From contig NZ_BBWK01000006.1 of the NCBI RefSeq assembly GCF_001463765.1, forward strand, positions 141,039 to 205,038: a stretch of DNA of 64,000 nt, given 5' to 3'. The first letter of the stretch is position 1, and each line of letters begins with the position of its first letter. The stretch comes from Aureimonas sp. AU4 (GTDB lineage: Bacteria > Pseudomonadota > Alphaproteobacteria > Rhizobiales > Rhizobiaceae). Positions 45,821-55,376 of the stretch are shown piece after piece. The notes under the pieces were generated by a model, which saw only the letters and a list, made by a program, of their open reading frames with translations, was not told the DNA's origin and did not search any database. Both the position numbers and the translations under genes were made by a program.

Positions 45821-46798
45821 ATGGTGCGCGACGTGATGCCCGTCGCGATCCTCGGCGCGGGCGTTGCGGGCCTCACCACGGCCGTGCGCCTGGCGGAGGC
45901 GGGGCGCGAGGTCGTGATCCACGAGGCGACGCCCCGGCTCGGCCTGCGCGCCGCATCGTGGCTCGCGGGCGGCATGCTCGCGCCCTACTGCGAGGCGGAG
46001 GTCGCGGGCGCGACGATCGTCGCACCGGGCCTCGAGGGCATCGGCTGGTGGCAGCGGCGGACGGCGGTCGACCGGCTCGGCACCTTGGTTCTGGCCGCGC
46101 CCCGCGACGCCGCGGACCTGCGCCGCTTCGCCAGCCGAACCCATGGCCACGACGCGCTGGACGCCGAGGCGATCGCCGAACTCGAGCCCGACCTTTCCGG
46201 CCGCTTCTCGCGCGCGCTGTTCTTTCGCGACGAGGCCCATCTCGATCCGCGAAGGGCGCTGGCCGACCTCGCACGGCGCCTGGAAGAGCTGAACGGCACC
46301 ATCCTCTACGGCTCCGACGCCGAGCCGGCCGCCTTTCGCGGCGAGGTCGTCGTGGATTGCCGGGGGCGGGCGGCGCGTGCCGAGCGCCTGCGCGGCGTGC
46401 GCGGCGAGATGCTGCTTCTGCGCTGCCCGGACGTCGCGCTGACGCGGCCCGTTCGCCTCCTCCACCCGCGCTGGCCGATCTATGTCGTGCCGCGCGGGAA
46501 GGGGATCTACATGGTGGGCGCGACGATGGTGGAGAGCGAGAACGAGGGGCCGGTGACGGTGCGCTCGACGTTGGAACTGCTGTCCGCCGTCACGATGCTG
46601 CACCCCGCCTTCGCGGAAGGCGAAATCCTGGAAACGGGCGCGGCTCGCCGCCCGGCGCTGCCCGACAACCTGCCGACCGCGACCCGCCACGGCCCGGTCG
46701 TCACGTTTGCCGGGCTCTACCGCCACGGCTTTCTCCTGTCGCCGCACGTCTCGGCCGAGGCCGCGCGGCTCGCCCTCGAAGTGCCGGAGTTCGCATGA
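45821..46798 (+). CDS. thiO: Glycine oxidase ThiO
   Basis: 325 residues from ATG 45821; ATG 45836 (MPVAILGAGVAG) is an equally good start. The FAD-binding GAGVAGLTTAVRLAEAG is at the N terminus and the DAO fold continues to AGLYRHGFLLSPHV near the C terminus. ThiO oxidises glycine to dehydroglycine, which ThiG uses to build the thiazole of thiamine. It is the first gene after the TPP riboswitch; thiC, often found here, is absent. Confidence 0.9.
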   Translation: MVRDVMPVAILGAGVAGLTTAVRLAEAGREVVIHEATPRLGLRAASWLAGGMLAPYCEAEVAGATIVAPGLEGIGWWQRRTAVDRLGTLVLAAPRDAADLRRFASRTHGHDALDAEAIAELEPDLSGRFSRALFFRDEAHLDPRRALADLARRLEELNGTILYGSDAEPAAFRGEVVVDCRGRAARAERLRGVRGEMLLLRCPDVALTRPVRLLHPRWPIYVVPRGKGIYMVGATMVESENEGPVTVRSTLELLSAVTMLHPAFAEGEILETGAARRPALPDNLPTATRHGPVVTFAGLYRHGFLLSPHVSAEAARLALEVPEFA

Positions 46799-46992
46799 TC
46801 CTTCTCGTCAACGGAGAACCGCGCGAGGTCGCGGCCGCCGACCTCGACGCGCTGGTCCTGGAACTGGACCTCGAGCCCGAGGCCGTTGCGACGGCGCTCA
46901 ACCGGGAGTTCGTGCCGCGCGGCGAGCGCGAGACCGCGCGGCTGCGCGAGAACGATGCGGTGGAAATCCTCTCGCCCATGCAGGGTGGCTGA
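46795..46992 (+). CDS. thiS: Sulfur carrier protein ThiS
   Basis: 65 residues of the beta-grasp family, ending in the required di-glycine (SPMQGG). The start overlaps the thiO stop (ATGA). The C-terminal thiocarboxylate donates sulfur to ThiG during thiazole synthesis. Confidence 0.95.
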   Translation: MILLVNGEPREVAAADLDALVLELDLEPEAVATALNREFVPRGERETARLRENDAVEILSPMQGG

Positions 46993-46996
46993 CGTC

Positions 46997-47773
46997 ATGC
47001 GCCTTTACGACAAGACCTACGCGTCGCGCCTGATGCTCGGCACCGCACTCTATCCATCACCCGCCGTCATGCGCGAGGCGGTGCGCGCCTCGGGCTCGGC
47101 GCTGGTCACGGTGTCGCTGCGGCGCGAGCAGGGCGTTGGCGGTGGTGCGGGAGCGCCGGGGTTCTGGTCGGAGATCCGCGACCTCGGCGTCGACTTCCTG
47201 CCCAACACGGCCGGTTGCCACACGGCGCGCGAGGCGGTGACGACGGCGCGCATGGCCCGCGAGCTGCTCGGCACGAACCTCGTGAAGCTTGAGGTCATCG
47301 GTGACGACGACACGCTGGCGCCCGACGTCTTCGGCCTCGTCGAGGCGGCACGCACGCTGACCGACGACGGCTTCGACGTCCTGCCCTACACGACCGAGGA
47401 CCTCGGCACGGCCGAACGGCTGCTGGAAGCGGGCTGCCGGGTCCTCATGCCCTGGGGCGCGCCGATCGGCTCGGGGCTGGGCCTCAACAACCGCTACGGC
47501 CTCCGCTCGCTGCGCGAGCGCCTGCCCGACGTGCCGATGATCGTGGATGCGGGCCTCGGCCGCCCGAGCCATGCCGCGGACGCGATGGAACTCGGCTTCG
47601 ACGGTGTCCTCCTCAACACGGCGGTGGCGAGCGCCGGCGATCCGGTGGCGATGGCGCGCGCCTTCAAGCTGGCCGTCGAGGCGGGCCGCATGGCCTTCGA
47701 GGCGGGCGGCATGGAGCCGCGCGACATGGCGGCTCCCTCCAGCCCGCTTCTCGGCCGGGCGGCGCTCGCGTGA
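46997..47773 (+). CDS. thiG: Thiazole synthase ThiG
   Basis: 258 residues from ATG 46997, four bases after thiS. The Schiff-base lysine is K97 in [12 protein letters not shown]; the phosphate-binding [12 protein letters not shown] and [12 protein letters not shown] are conserved. ThiG condenses deoxyxylulose phosphate, dehydroglycine and ThiS-borne sulfur. The thiE start overlaps its end. Confidence 0.96.
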   Translation: MRLYDKTYASRLMLGTALYPSPAVMREAVRASGSALVTVSLRREQGVGGGAGAPGFWSEIRDLGVDFLPNTAGCHTAREAVTTARMARELLGTNLVKLEVIGDDDTLAPDVFGLVEAARTLTDDGFDVLPYTTEDLGTAERLLEAGCRVLMPWGAPIGSGLGLNNRYGLRSLRERLPDVPMIVDAGLGRPSHAADAMELGFDGVLLNTAVASAGDPVAMARAFKLAVEAGRMAFEAGGMEPRDMAAPSSPLLGRAALA

Positions 47774-48399
47774 CCCATCCGCTCCGGCTCGACCCCTTCT
47801 ACCTCATCCTCGACGACGCGGACTGGATCGAGCGGCTGGTGCCGCTCGGCGTGCGGCTGGTGCAGCTGCGGGTCAAGGGCATGGACGAGGCGCGGCTGCG
47901 CGGCGAGATCCGGCGCGCGCTCGCGGTCTGCCGCGCCCACGGCTGCACGCTCGTCGTCAACGACCACTGGCGTCTGGCGATCGAGGAGGGTGCCGACTTC
48001 GTGCATCTCGGGCAGGAGGATCTGGCGGAAGGTGATCTCGCCGCGATCCGGGCTGCGGGCGTACGCCTCGGCCTTTCGACGCACGACGAGGCCGAGCTCG
48101 AGACCGCCTTGCGGGCGGCGCCGGACTACGTCGCGCTCGGGCCCGTCTGGCCGACGATCCTGAAGCAGATGCCGTGGGCGCCGCAGACGCCCGAGAAGCT
48201 GCGCGTCTGGCGCGAGCGGATCGGCGCGCTGCCGCTCGTCGCGATCGGCGGGCTCAACCCAGGCGAGCGTCTGGATGCCGTGTTCCTCAACGGGGCCGAC
48301 AGCGCGGCCGTGGTTACCGACGTCACGCGAAACCGCAGTCCGGAGGCGCGCACGCGCGAGTGGATCGCCGCTACGGACCGGAAGCGCCTGCATCCTTAA
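47770..48399 (+). CDS. thiE: Thiamine-phosphate synthase family protein ThiE
   Basis: 209 residues starting at GTG 47770 (overlap with thiG). The barrel motifs [37 protein letters not shown] and [16 protein letters not shown] match ThiE, which joins the pyrimidine and thiazole phosphates. The pyrophosphate-binding and thiazole-binding loops are somewhat divergent, as in other rhizobial second-class ThiE/TenI proteins, so a TenI-like role is a minor alternative. Confidence 0.88.
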   Translation: MTHPLRLDPFYLILDDADWIERLVPLGVRLVQLRVKGMDEARLRGEIRRALAVCRAHGCTLVVNDHWRLAIEEGADFVHLGQEDLAEGDLAAIRAAGVRLGLSTHDEAELETALRAAPDYVALGPVWPTILKQMPWAPQTPEKLRVWRERIGALPLVAIGGLNPGERLDAVFLNGADSAAVVTDVTRNRSPEARTREWIAATDRKRLHP

Positions 48400-48421
48400 G
48401 GAGAATACGAAATGACATAAC

Positions 48422-48455
48422 ACCCATGGGTTGCATTGGTAGTACAACCATGGGT
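48422..48455. promoter_or_regulatory. Inverted-repeat operator upstream of the GntR gene
   Basis: ACCCATGGGTTG (48422-48433) and CAACCATGGGT (48445-48455) form a near-perfect inverted repeat; each arm contains the palindrome CCATGG. It lies 30 bases before the GntR/UTRA start and is a likely autoregulatory site. Confidence 0.6.
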
Positions 48456-48484
48456 ATGGTGGGGCGTCTTTCAAAGGATGTGTC

Positions 48485-49201
48485 ATGTCGCTCGCCAAGC
48501 CGTTCAACACCCGCCCGCTCTACCAGCAGGTCGCCGACGAGTTCATCGCGCGCATCGTGTCGCGCGCCTGGGCGCCCGGGCAGTCGATCGAGAACGAGGC
48601 CGAGATCGCCCGCTCGCTCGGCATCAGCCTCGGCACGGCGCGCAAGGCCTTCGACATCCTCACCGAGCACAAGCTCCTGGAGCGCCAGCAGGGCAAGGGC
48701 ACGGTGGTCACCGACTTCACCACCGGCAAGATGCGCTCGCGCTTCTCCAACATCGTGGACCGCAGCGGTGAGCGCGTGTCGGGCGAGGTCGAGATCGGGG
48801 GCGTGCAACTCGGCGTGGCACCGGCCGACGCCGCCGACCTCCTGCAGGTCAATGCCCGCACGCCGGTTCTGCAGTTCGAACGTCGGCGCACCCATTTCGG
48901 TCGTCCGTTCATGACCGAGGAGGTGTTCCTGCGCGTCGACGCGGGCGCGCGCGACCTGTCGCAGGGCGAGCTCGAGCAGCTCGCCTTCGCCCGCTGGAGC
49001 GGCCACGACCTCGCCACCCACAAGCGCGAGAGCGTGAGCGCGGAAAGCGCGACCGCCGCCGACAAGCGCAACTTCAAGCTGAAGGAGGATACAGCCATCC
49101 TCAAGCTGCGTCGTCTCATCTGTTCCTATCAGGACCGGCCGCTGGAGTTGCGCTTCGCGCGCGTCCACCTCGGCTCGGACCTGTTCTACGCCTCGGCCTG
49201 A
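48485..49201 (+). CDS. GntR-family regulator with UTRA (HutC-type) sensor domain
   Basis: 238 residues. The winged helix (about 10-75) contains YQQVADEFIARIVSR and EIARSLGISLGTARKAFDIL, and the UTRA effector domain (about 95-238) contains VLQFERRRTHFGRPFMTEEV and the final ELRFARVHLGSDLFYA. Effectors of this class include sugars, histidine derivatives and phosphonates; the ligand here is unknown. An inverted repeat just upstream suggests autoregulation. Other targets are not evident in the window. Confidence 0.9.
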   Translation: MSLAKPFNTRPLYQQVADEFIARIVSRAWAPGQSIENEAEIARSLGISLGTARKAFDILTEHKLLERQQGKGTVVTDFTTGKMRSRFSNIVDRSGERVSGEVEIGGVQLGVAPADAADLLQVNARTPVLQFERRRTHFGRPFMTEEVFLRVDAGARDLSQGELEQLAFARWSGHDLATHKRESVSAESATAADKRNFKLKEDTAILKLRRLICSYQDRPLELRFARVHLGSDLFYASA

Positions 49202-49220
49202 GCCGCGTCCTCGCGCGGCC

Positions 49221-49235
49221 TTAATGTTTGCTTAA
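49221..49235. promoter_or_regulatory. CtrA-type binding site TTAA-N7-TTAA
   Basis: TTAATGTTTGCTTAA followed by CC matches the full CtrA consensus TTAA-N7-TTAAC at all but the last base. In a 70% GC region a double TTAA with this spacing is rare by chance. It is 57 bases before the start of the membrane-protein gene at 49293. Confidence 0.6.
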
Positions 49236-49292
49236 CCCTCGGGTTCGGGCGACCCTCGTTCCGATTCGCCGCCCCCGAGGATCCCACGCGCC

Positions 49293-50591
49293 ATGGCCGC
49301 ATCGCATTCCTACACGCTGCGCGGTCAGGTCGCGCGGCTGGAGCTGACCACCCGCATGACGCTCGCCATCCTCGCGACGGCGAGCGGCGTCTTTACCTAT
49401 CTCGGCGTGCGCGAGCTGCTCGACGGCGACGCCTCCACCGTCCTCTTCGGCGCGATCATCTACTCGGTGTCCGTCTCCGTCGGCATCTACGCCTTCTGGA
49501 GCTACCTCATGCGGATCATGCCGCATGTACGCCGTCCGGCGGGGCGGCGGATGCTCTACCTCGCCATGGCGCTGGGCGCGGCCATGATCATGGCGATGAG
49601 CGCCTGGCTGAACGCGGCGGCGCTGGCGGGCGCGGCGGCGCTCGAGCAGCACATGTCGGTCACGACCGAGGAGTACCAGGGCAAGCTCAACCAGGCGCAC
49701 GAGAACGCGCTCGCCGCCCAGAGCCTGCTTCCCGACATCCAGCTCGCCTCGCAGCGCTTCGCCCGCCTCGCCGACGAGGAGCGCTCCTCGGGCGCGCTCA
49801 CCGGAACCTCCGGTTCAGGCACCGTGGTCCAGCTCCTGCAGCAGATGTCGAGCCAGCTCGGCAGTCTCCAGAGCGAGATCGAGGGATCGCGCGATGCCGT
49901 GCGCGATCTCTTCGAAGATGGCGGCAAGCGCCTCGCCGAGATGCGCCGCATAGTGGCGACCGACGGAAGCGTGAAGACGCGCGGGACGGAATATGCGAGC
50001 CAAGCGACGGAGCTCGCCGGCATCATCGGCTCGCTGCAGCAGACCTCGGTCGCCCCGTCCGTGCGCCGCGCCGCGGAAGACCTCGGCCGCACCTTCATCG
50101 CGCCCGCCGCCGATGGCTCCGACGCCGCGCTTCAGGGCCGGCAGACGGCTGTGGTGGAACAGGTCGGCGCGGCCGTGCGCCAGCAGAGCCAAGCGCTCGC
50201 CCAGGCCGCCGACGCGATCCTCGACCGACCCTATGTCGAGCCGGTGCGCTTCAAGCCGCTCTCGGCGCCGGAGGCCGTGGTGATGTACGCGCGCGACTTC
50301 CTGCCGTCCTGGGCGGGCGCCATCTCGATCGACCTCATGCCGGCCGTCCTCGTCTTCATCCTGTGTATCGTGCAGGACCAGATCCGGCGCGAGGAGGGCG
50401 AGGACGAGGCCGAGTTCGGCGACATGAGCGCGCTCGACATGATGCGCGCGCTGCGCCTGCAGCAGCGCCTCGCCGCTGTCGAGACCGGGACACCGGCAGG
50501 CGTGGTCCGCGACGCACCGGCGCTCGTGCCGGACGACGACGTCGTCCAGCAGAACGAGCCGCCCTTCGCGCCCGTGCGCCAGACACGCTAG
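49293..50591 (+). CDS. Membrane protein with long helical periplasmic domain, function unknown
   Basis: 432 residues. Three membrane segments near the N terminus (about 23-43, 49-73, 87-113), then about 230 residues of Ala/Gln/Glu-rich, probably coiled-coil helices (for example VQLLQQMSSQLGSLQSEIEG), a fourth membrane segment at about 344-364 (LMPAVLVFILCIV) and an acidic cytoplasmic tail. No known domain is recognised. It is 10 bases upstream of a ClpP-like membrane protease and preceded by a CtrA-type site, so a cell-cycle- or pole-related envelope function is a reasonable guess. Confidence 0.75.
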   Translation: MAASHSYTLRGQVARLELTTRMTLAILATASGVFTYLGVRELLDGDASTVLFGAIIYSVSVSVGIYAFWSYLMRIMPHVRRPAGRRMLYLAMALGAAMIMAMSAWLNAAALAGAAALEQHMSVTTEEYQGKLNQAHENALAAQSLLPDIQLASQRFARLADEERSSGALTGTSGSGTVVQLLQQMSSQLGSLQSEIEGSRDAVRDLFEDGGKRLAEMRRIVATDGSVKTRGTEYASQATELAGIIGSLQQTSVAPSVRRAAEDLGRTFIAPAADGSDAALQGRQTAVVEQVGAAVRQQSQALAQAADAILDRPYVEPVRFKPLSAPEAVVMYARDFLPSWAGAISIDLMPAVLVFILCIVQDQIRREEGEDEAEFGDMSALDMMRALRLQQRLAAVETGTPAGVVRDAPALVPDDDVVQQNEPPFAPVRQTR

Positions 50592-50601
50592 GCGCCGGGC
50601 G

Positions 50602-51456
50602 GTGAGCGACATCCACGCCTCTCCGGGGCGGATCGAACGCTGGCTACTCGCCATCCCCGATGGGGCGGTGCTTCGCGCGATCTTCTTCGGGCTTCTCGCG
50701 CTGGGCGCCTCGATCCTCTGGCAGGACTTCCAGGCGGGGCTGGACGCCGCGCGCGACGCCGAGCGCACGGAGCGCACGCAGCCCCTGCCGCTCGCACCCG
50801 CGCGGCCCGGCGACCAGCTTCGCCCCTACCTGCCGCGCGCGCTGCCGGTCGCGCCCGACCGCGGCGTGCCCCGCATTCCCGGCTTCGACGAGCCGCTGGA
50901 TGGCGGCGCGCTCGCCGCGCCGATGCGCTTCCAGCGCGTCGAGGGCGGGGAGCTCGCGGCGGTCGGGCGCATCGATCCGGGCACGGCGGAGCGCCTGCGC
51001 GCCGCGCTGGACGGTGCGGGCGGCGAGGGCGTCACGCGCCTCGTCCTGCATTCGCCGGGCGGCTCGGTCGAGGATGCGCTCGCGATGGGCCGCCTCGTGC
51101 GCGAGCGGGGCATCGAGACGCGCGTCCCGGCCGACGGCTACTGCGCCTCGGCCTGTCCGCTGGTCTTTGCCGGCGGAACCGCGCGCATGGCCGGCGAGGG
51201 CGCCTGGATCGGCGTCCATCAGGTCTACGCGGCGGACCCGTCCACGGCCCTGCGCGACGTCGACCGCTCGATCGGCGACATCCAGACGACCACCGCGCGT
51301 TGCCAGCAACTCCTGGTCGACATGGGCGTCGATCCCCGTCTCTGGATCCATGCGATGGAGACGCCGGCCGCCGAACTCTACGTCCTGACGCCGGAGGAGC
51401 TGCGCGCGTTCAGGCTGGTCTCGGACCAACCCCGGCACGGCGCGAAGGCGGGTTGA
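50602..51456 (+). CDS. Membrane-anchored ClpP/SDH-like serine protease
   Basis: 284 residues starting at GTG 50602. One membrane anchor lies at about 23-39, followed by a proline-rich linker and a ClpP/crotonase-like domain from about 108. Landmarks are LVLHSPGGSVEDALAMGRLV near 148, YCASACPLVFAGG with the probable nucleophile S183, and GVHQVY with H206. The orientation places the domain in the periplasm. Such proteins are usually called COG3904-type periplasmic proteases. It forms a two-gene unit with the upstream membrane protein, its possible partner or substrate. Confidence 0.82.
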   Translation: MSDIHASPGRIERWLLAIPDGAVLRAIFFGLLALGASILWQDFQAGLDAARDAERTERTQPLPLAPARPGDQLRPYLPRALPVAPDRGVPRIPGFDEPLDGGALAAPMRFQRVEGGELAAVGRIDPGTAERLRAALDGAGGEGVTRLVLHSPGGSVEDALAMGRLVRERGIETRVPADGYCASACPLVFAGGTARMAGEGAWIGVHQVYAADPSTALRDVDRSIGDIQTTTARCQQLLVDMGVDPRLWIHAMETPAAELYVLTPEELRAFRLVSDQPRHGAKAG

Positions 51457-51463
51457 GCCGTCG

Positions 51464-52396
51464 CTAGCCGCGCGAAACGGAGTCGAGAAAGGCGATGAGC
51501 GCCGTCATCGCCCGGCCGCGCATCGGCTCAATCTCGTTCATCGTCTCGTGCCGCGCGCCCTTCACGATCAAGGTCTCGACGCGGCGCGAGCCCGCATGCC
51601 GCAGCCGCTCCGCCAGACGCTCGATCGCCGCGCCGTTGCGCGTCGCCGGATCCTGCGAGCCGCCGAGGCAGTGGATCGGCAACTCGCGCGGCAGGTCCGC
51701 GAGGTTGGTCTCTCGCGCGGCGGCGCGGATCAGCTCGATCACGTCCTCGGCCATGGAGACCGTCGGCGTCCAGCCGCAGAGCGGATCGGCGATGTAGCGG
51801 TCGACCGCCGCCTCGTCGTGGGTGAGCCAGTCGGCCAGCGTGCGCGCGCCGCGCACGCTCTTCGCCCAGCTCTCGAAGGTCGCGCGCGCAAACACCGCGC
51901 TGGCGACGTCCGATCCCTTCAGCGCGCGCTCGGTGCGCAGCGCCAGCCGCCCGGCGGCGAGCGATGGGCCGGTGTCGAAGTTGCTGTTCCAGACCAGGAG
52001 CCCGGCAAGGCCCGAGCCGAAGGTGCGGGCGAAGTTGAGCGCGACGAGCCCGCCCATCGAATGCCCGAGCACGACGACCGGGACGCCGGGATGGTCGGCC
52101 TCCGCCCGCAGGCGCACGGCCTGCGTGTCGCGCACGACCTTGGACGCGCCGTGGCGCGAGGCGAAGCGGCGAAGCGGCGCGTCCTGCGCGGTGGTCGAGC
52201 CGTGTCCGCGATGGTCGTGCGCATAGGCGGCGAAGCCCTCGGCCGCCAGCGCCTCCATGACGCGGGCATACCGGCCCGCGTGCTCGGCCAGACCGTGCAG
52301 CAGCAAGAGCACCGCGCGCGGACGGCCCGGCGGGCGTGTCTGGTAGAGGCGCAGCGCGGCGCCGGTGAGGCTGTCGAGGACGGATGCGTCGGGCAA
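51464..52396 (-). CDS. Lysophospholipase/monoacylglycerol lipase-like alpha/beta hydrolase
   Basis: 310 residues from a TTG start at 52396; no Shine-Dalgarno is seen and the transcript may be leaderless. The Hydrolase_4 (S33) family pattern is clear: LLLLHGLAEHAGRYARVM, AHDHRGHGSTT, nucleophile S113 in VLGHSMGGLVAL, and the final histidine in KGARHETMNE. Members hydrolyse lysophospholipids or monoacylglycerols. It is divergent from the RNase T2 gene. Confidence 0.87.
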   Translation of the reverse strand: MPDASVLDSLTGAALRLYQTRPPGRPRAVLLLLHGLAEHAGRYARVMEALAAEGFAAYAHDHRGHGSTTAQDAPLRRFASRHGASKVVRDTQAVRLRAEADHPGVPVVVLGHSMGGLVALNFARTFGSGLAGLLVWNSNFDTGPSLAAGRLALRTERALKGSDVASAVFARATFESWAKSVRGARTLADWLTHDEAAVDRYIADPLCGWTPTVSMAEDVIELIRAAARETNLADLPRELPIHCLGGSQDPATRNGAAIERLAERLRHAGSRRVETLIVKGARHETMNEIEPMRGRAMTALIAFLDSVSRG

Positions 52397-52455
52397 GGCT
52401 GGCGGGTCGTTGGTGGCGGGGCTAGTTCATAGGGCAATCTAGGGGAGAGGTGAGC

Positions 52456-53475
52456 ATGCGGCACGCGCGAACGATAGGCCTGATTCTGGCGACCGGGCTC
52501 GGAATGATCGGTTTCGGTCCGGCACGGGCACAGGTGCCGATGAGCGGCAGCTTCACGGCGGAAGCCTCGTGCTTCGCGACCCCTTCGATCCGGTCCGACG
52601 ACAATCCCGGCCGCGTCGTCACGACTCCCGGCACCAGCTATCAGCTTCTGGGCCGCAACAACGATCCGGGCAGCCACTACCTGATCCGCGTGCCGGGCGC
52701 CGAGCCCGAGCGGCGATGGGTGGCCTTCGGCTGCGGCCGCGTGGGCGAGGCGTCACAGAGTGCCGGGCGGCCTGCCGCGCCCGCAACGGCGCCGGAGCCC
52801 GCCGCTCCCCGTCGGTCCGGTGCCCCTGCGCGCGACTTCGTGCTCGCGGCCAGCTGGCAGCCCGCCTTCTGCGAGACGCGCCGCCGCGTGCGCGAGTGTC
52901 GCGACGGCGCGGCCGGCGCCGACGGGTTCACGCTGCACGGCGTCTGGCCGCAGCCCCGCGACCTCAGCTATTGCGGCGTCCCGGCGAGCGAGAAGGGCTT
53001 GGCGGAAAGTCGCCGCTGGCTGGACCTGCCGGAGCTGCCGCTCACCGGCGGGACGCGAGCCGAGCTCGCCGCCGTCATGCCCGGCGTCGCCTCCGGGCTC
53101 GACCGCTACCAGTGGGCCAAGCACGGCTCCTGCTGGGGCGGTCCGCCGGACCGCTTCTTCGCGCGCGCCGCCGCTCTCGTCGAGGCGCTCAACGCCTCGC
53201 CGGTGCGCGACCTCGTCGTGTCGCGCGTGGGGGGGACGCTCAGCGCCAACGAGATCCGCGCCGCGTTCGATCGCGCCTTCGGTCCGGGCGCGGGCGACCG
53301 CGTGCTCGTGGACTGTTCGGGCCGGCGCGGGCAGGATGCGCGCATCCAGGAAATCCGCGTCGCGTTGCGCGGCGACCTATCCGGCGACGCCACGCTGGCC
53401 GAACTCATCGCCGGCGCTCCGACGCAGCCTCGCGGCTGCCGCGAGGGGATCGTCGATCCGCCCGGCTTCGGCTGA
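52456..53475 (+). CDS. Secreted ribonuclease T2 family protein with N-terminal extension
   Basis: 339 residues from ATG 52456 (GAGAGG five bases upstream). Signal peptide to about residue 25 (PARA-Q), then an SH3-like region with two cysteines (about 30-95), an Ala/Pro-rich linker (about 100-124) and the RNase T2 domain. Catalytic segment CAS I reads GFTLHGVWPQ (H161). CAS II reads YQWAKHGSC (H223), where the usual glutamate of HEWxKHG is glutamine (Q219). The enzyme would cut RNA in the periplasm or outside the cell by 2',3'-cyclic phosphate chemistry, perhaps with altered rate. Confidence 0.9.
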   Translation: MRHARTIGLILATGLGMIGFGPARAQVPMSGSFTAEASCFATPSIRSDDNPGRVVTTPGTSYQLLGRNNDPGSHYLIRVPGAEPERRWVAFGCGRVGEASQSAGRPAAPATAPEPAAPRRSGAPARDFVLAASWQPAFCETRRRVRECRDGAAGADGFTLHGVWPQPRDLSYCGVPASEKGLAESRRWLDLPELPLTGGTRAELAAVMPGVASGLDRYQWAKHGSCWGGPPDRFFARAAALVEALNASPVRDLVVSRVGGTLSANEIRAAFDRAFGPGAGDRVLVDCSGRRGQDARIQEIRVALRGDLSGDATLAELIAGAPTQPRGCREGIVDPPGFG

Positions 53476-53590
53476 AGGCGGGGCGAACCGTCGGCTGCCG
53501 CACGCTCCGGGGGCGTTGCTCCCGGCGCTCCCATGGCTTACCTGTGCGCCATCTTTCCTTTTCGTCCGCAAGTTTGGAGACGCGCGCTCG

Positions 53591-55240
<1,650 letters not shown>

Positions 55241-55260
55241 CGTCACCTTTCCGAAACATG

Positions 55261-55287
55261 CCCCGCGCCTATCATCCTGGCGCGGGG
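55261..55287 (+). terminator. Hairpin after ettA
   Basis: CCCCGCGCC (55261-55269) pairs perfectly with GGCGCGGGG (55279-55287). It lacks a T run, so termination is likely but not certain. Confidence 0.5.
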
Positions 55288-55376
55288 CGGCGTTGCCTGG
55301 AGATAATGCCGTCCCTTCAATGGGATCGAACCCTGCGGTCCCACGTTCGGGTACGACGCAATTCGATGGCAGGCAT

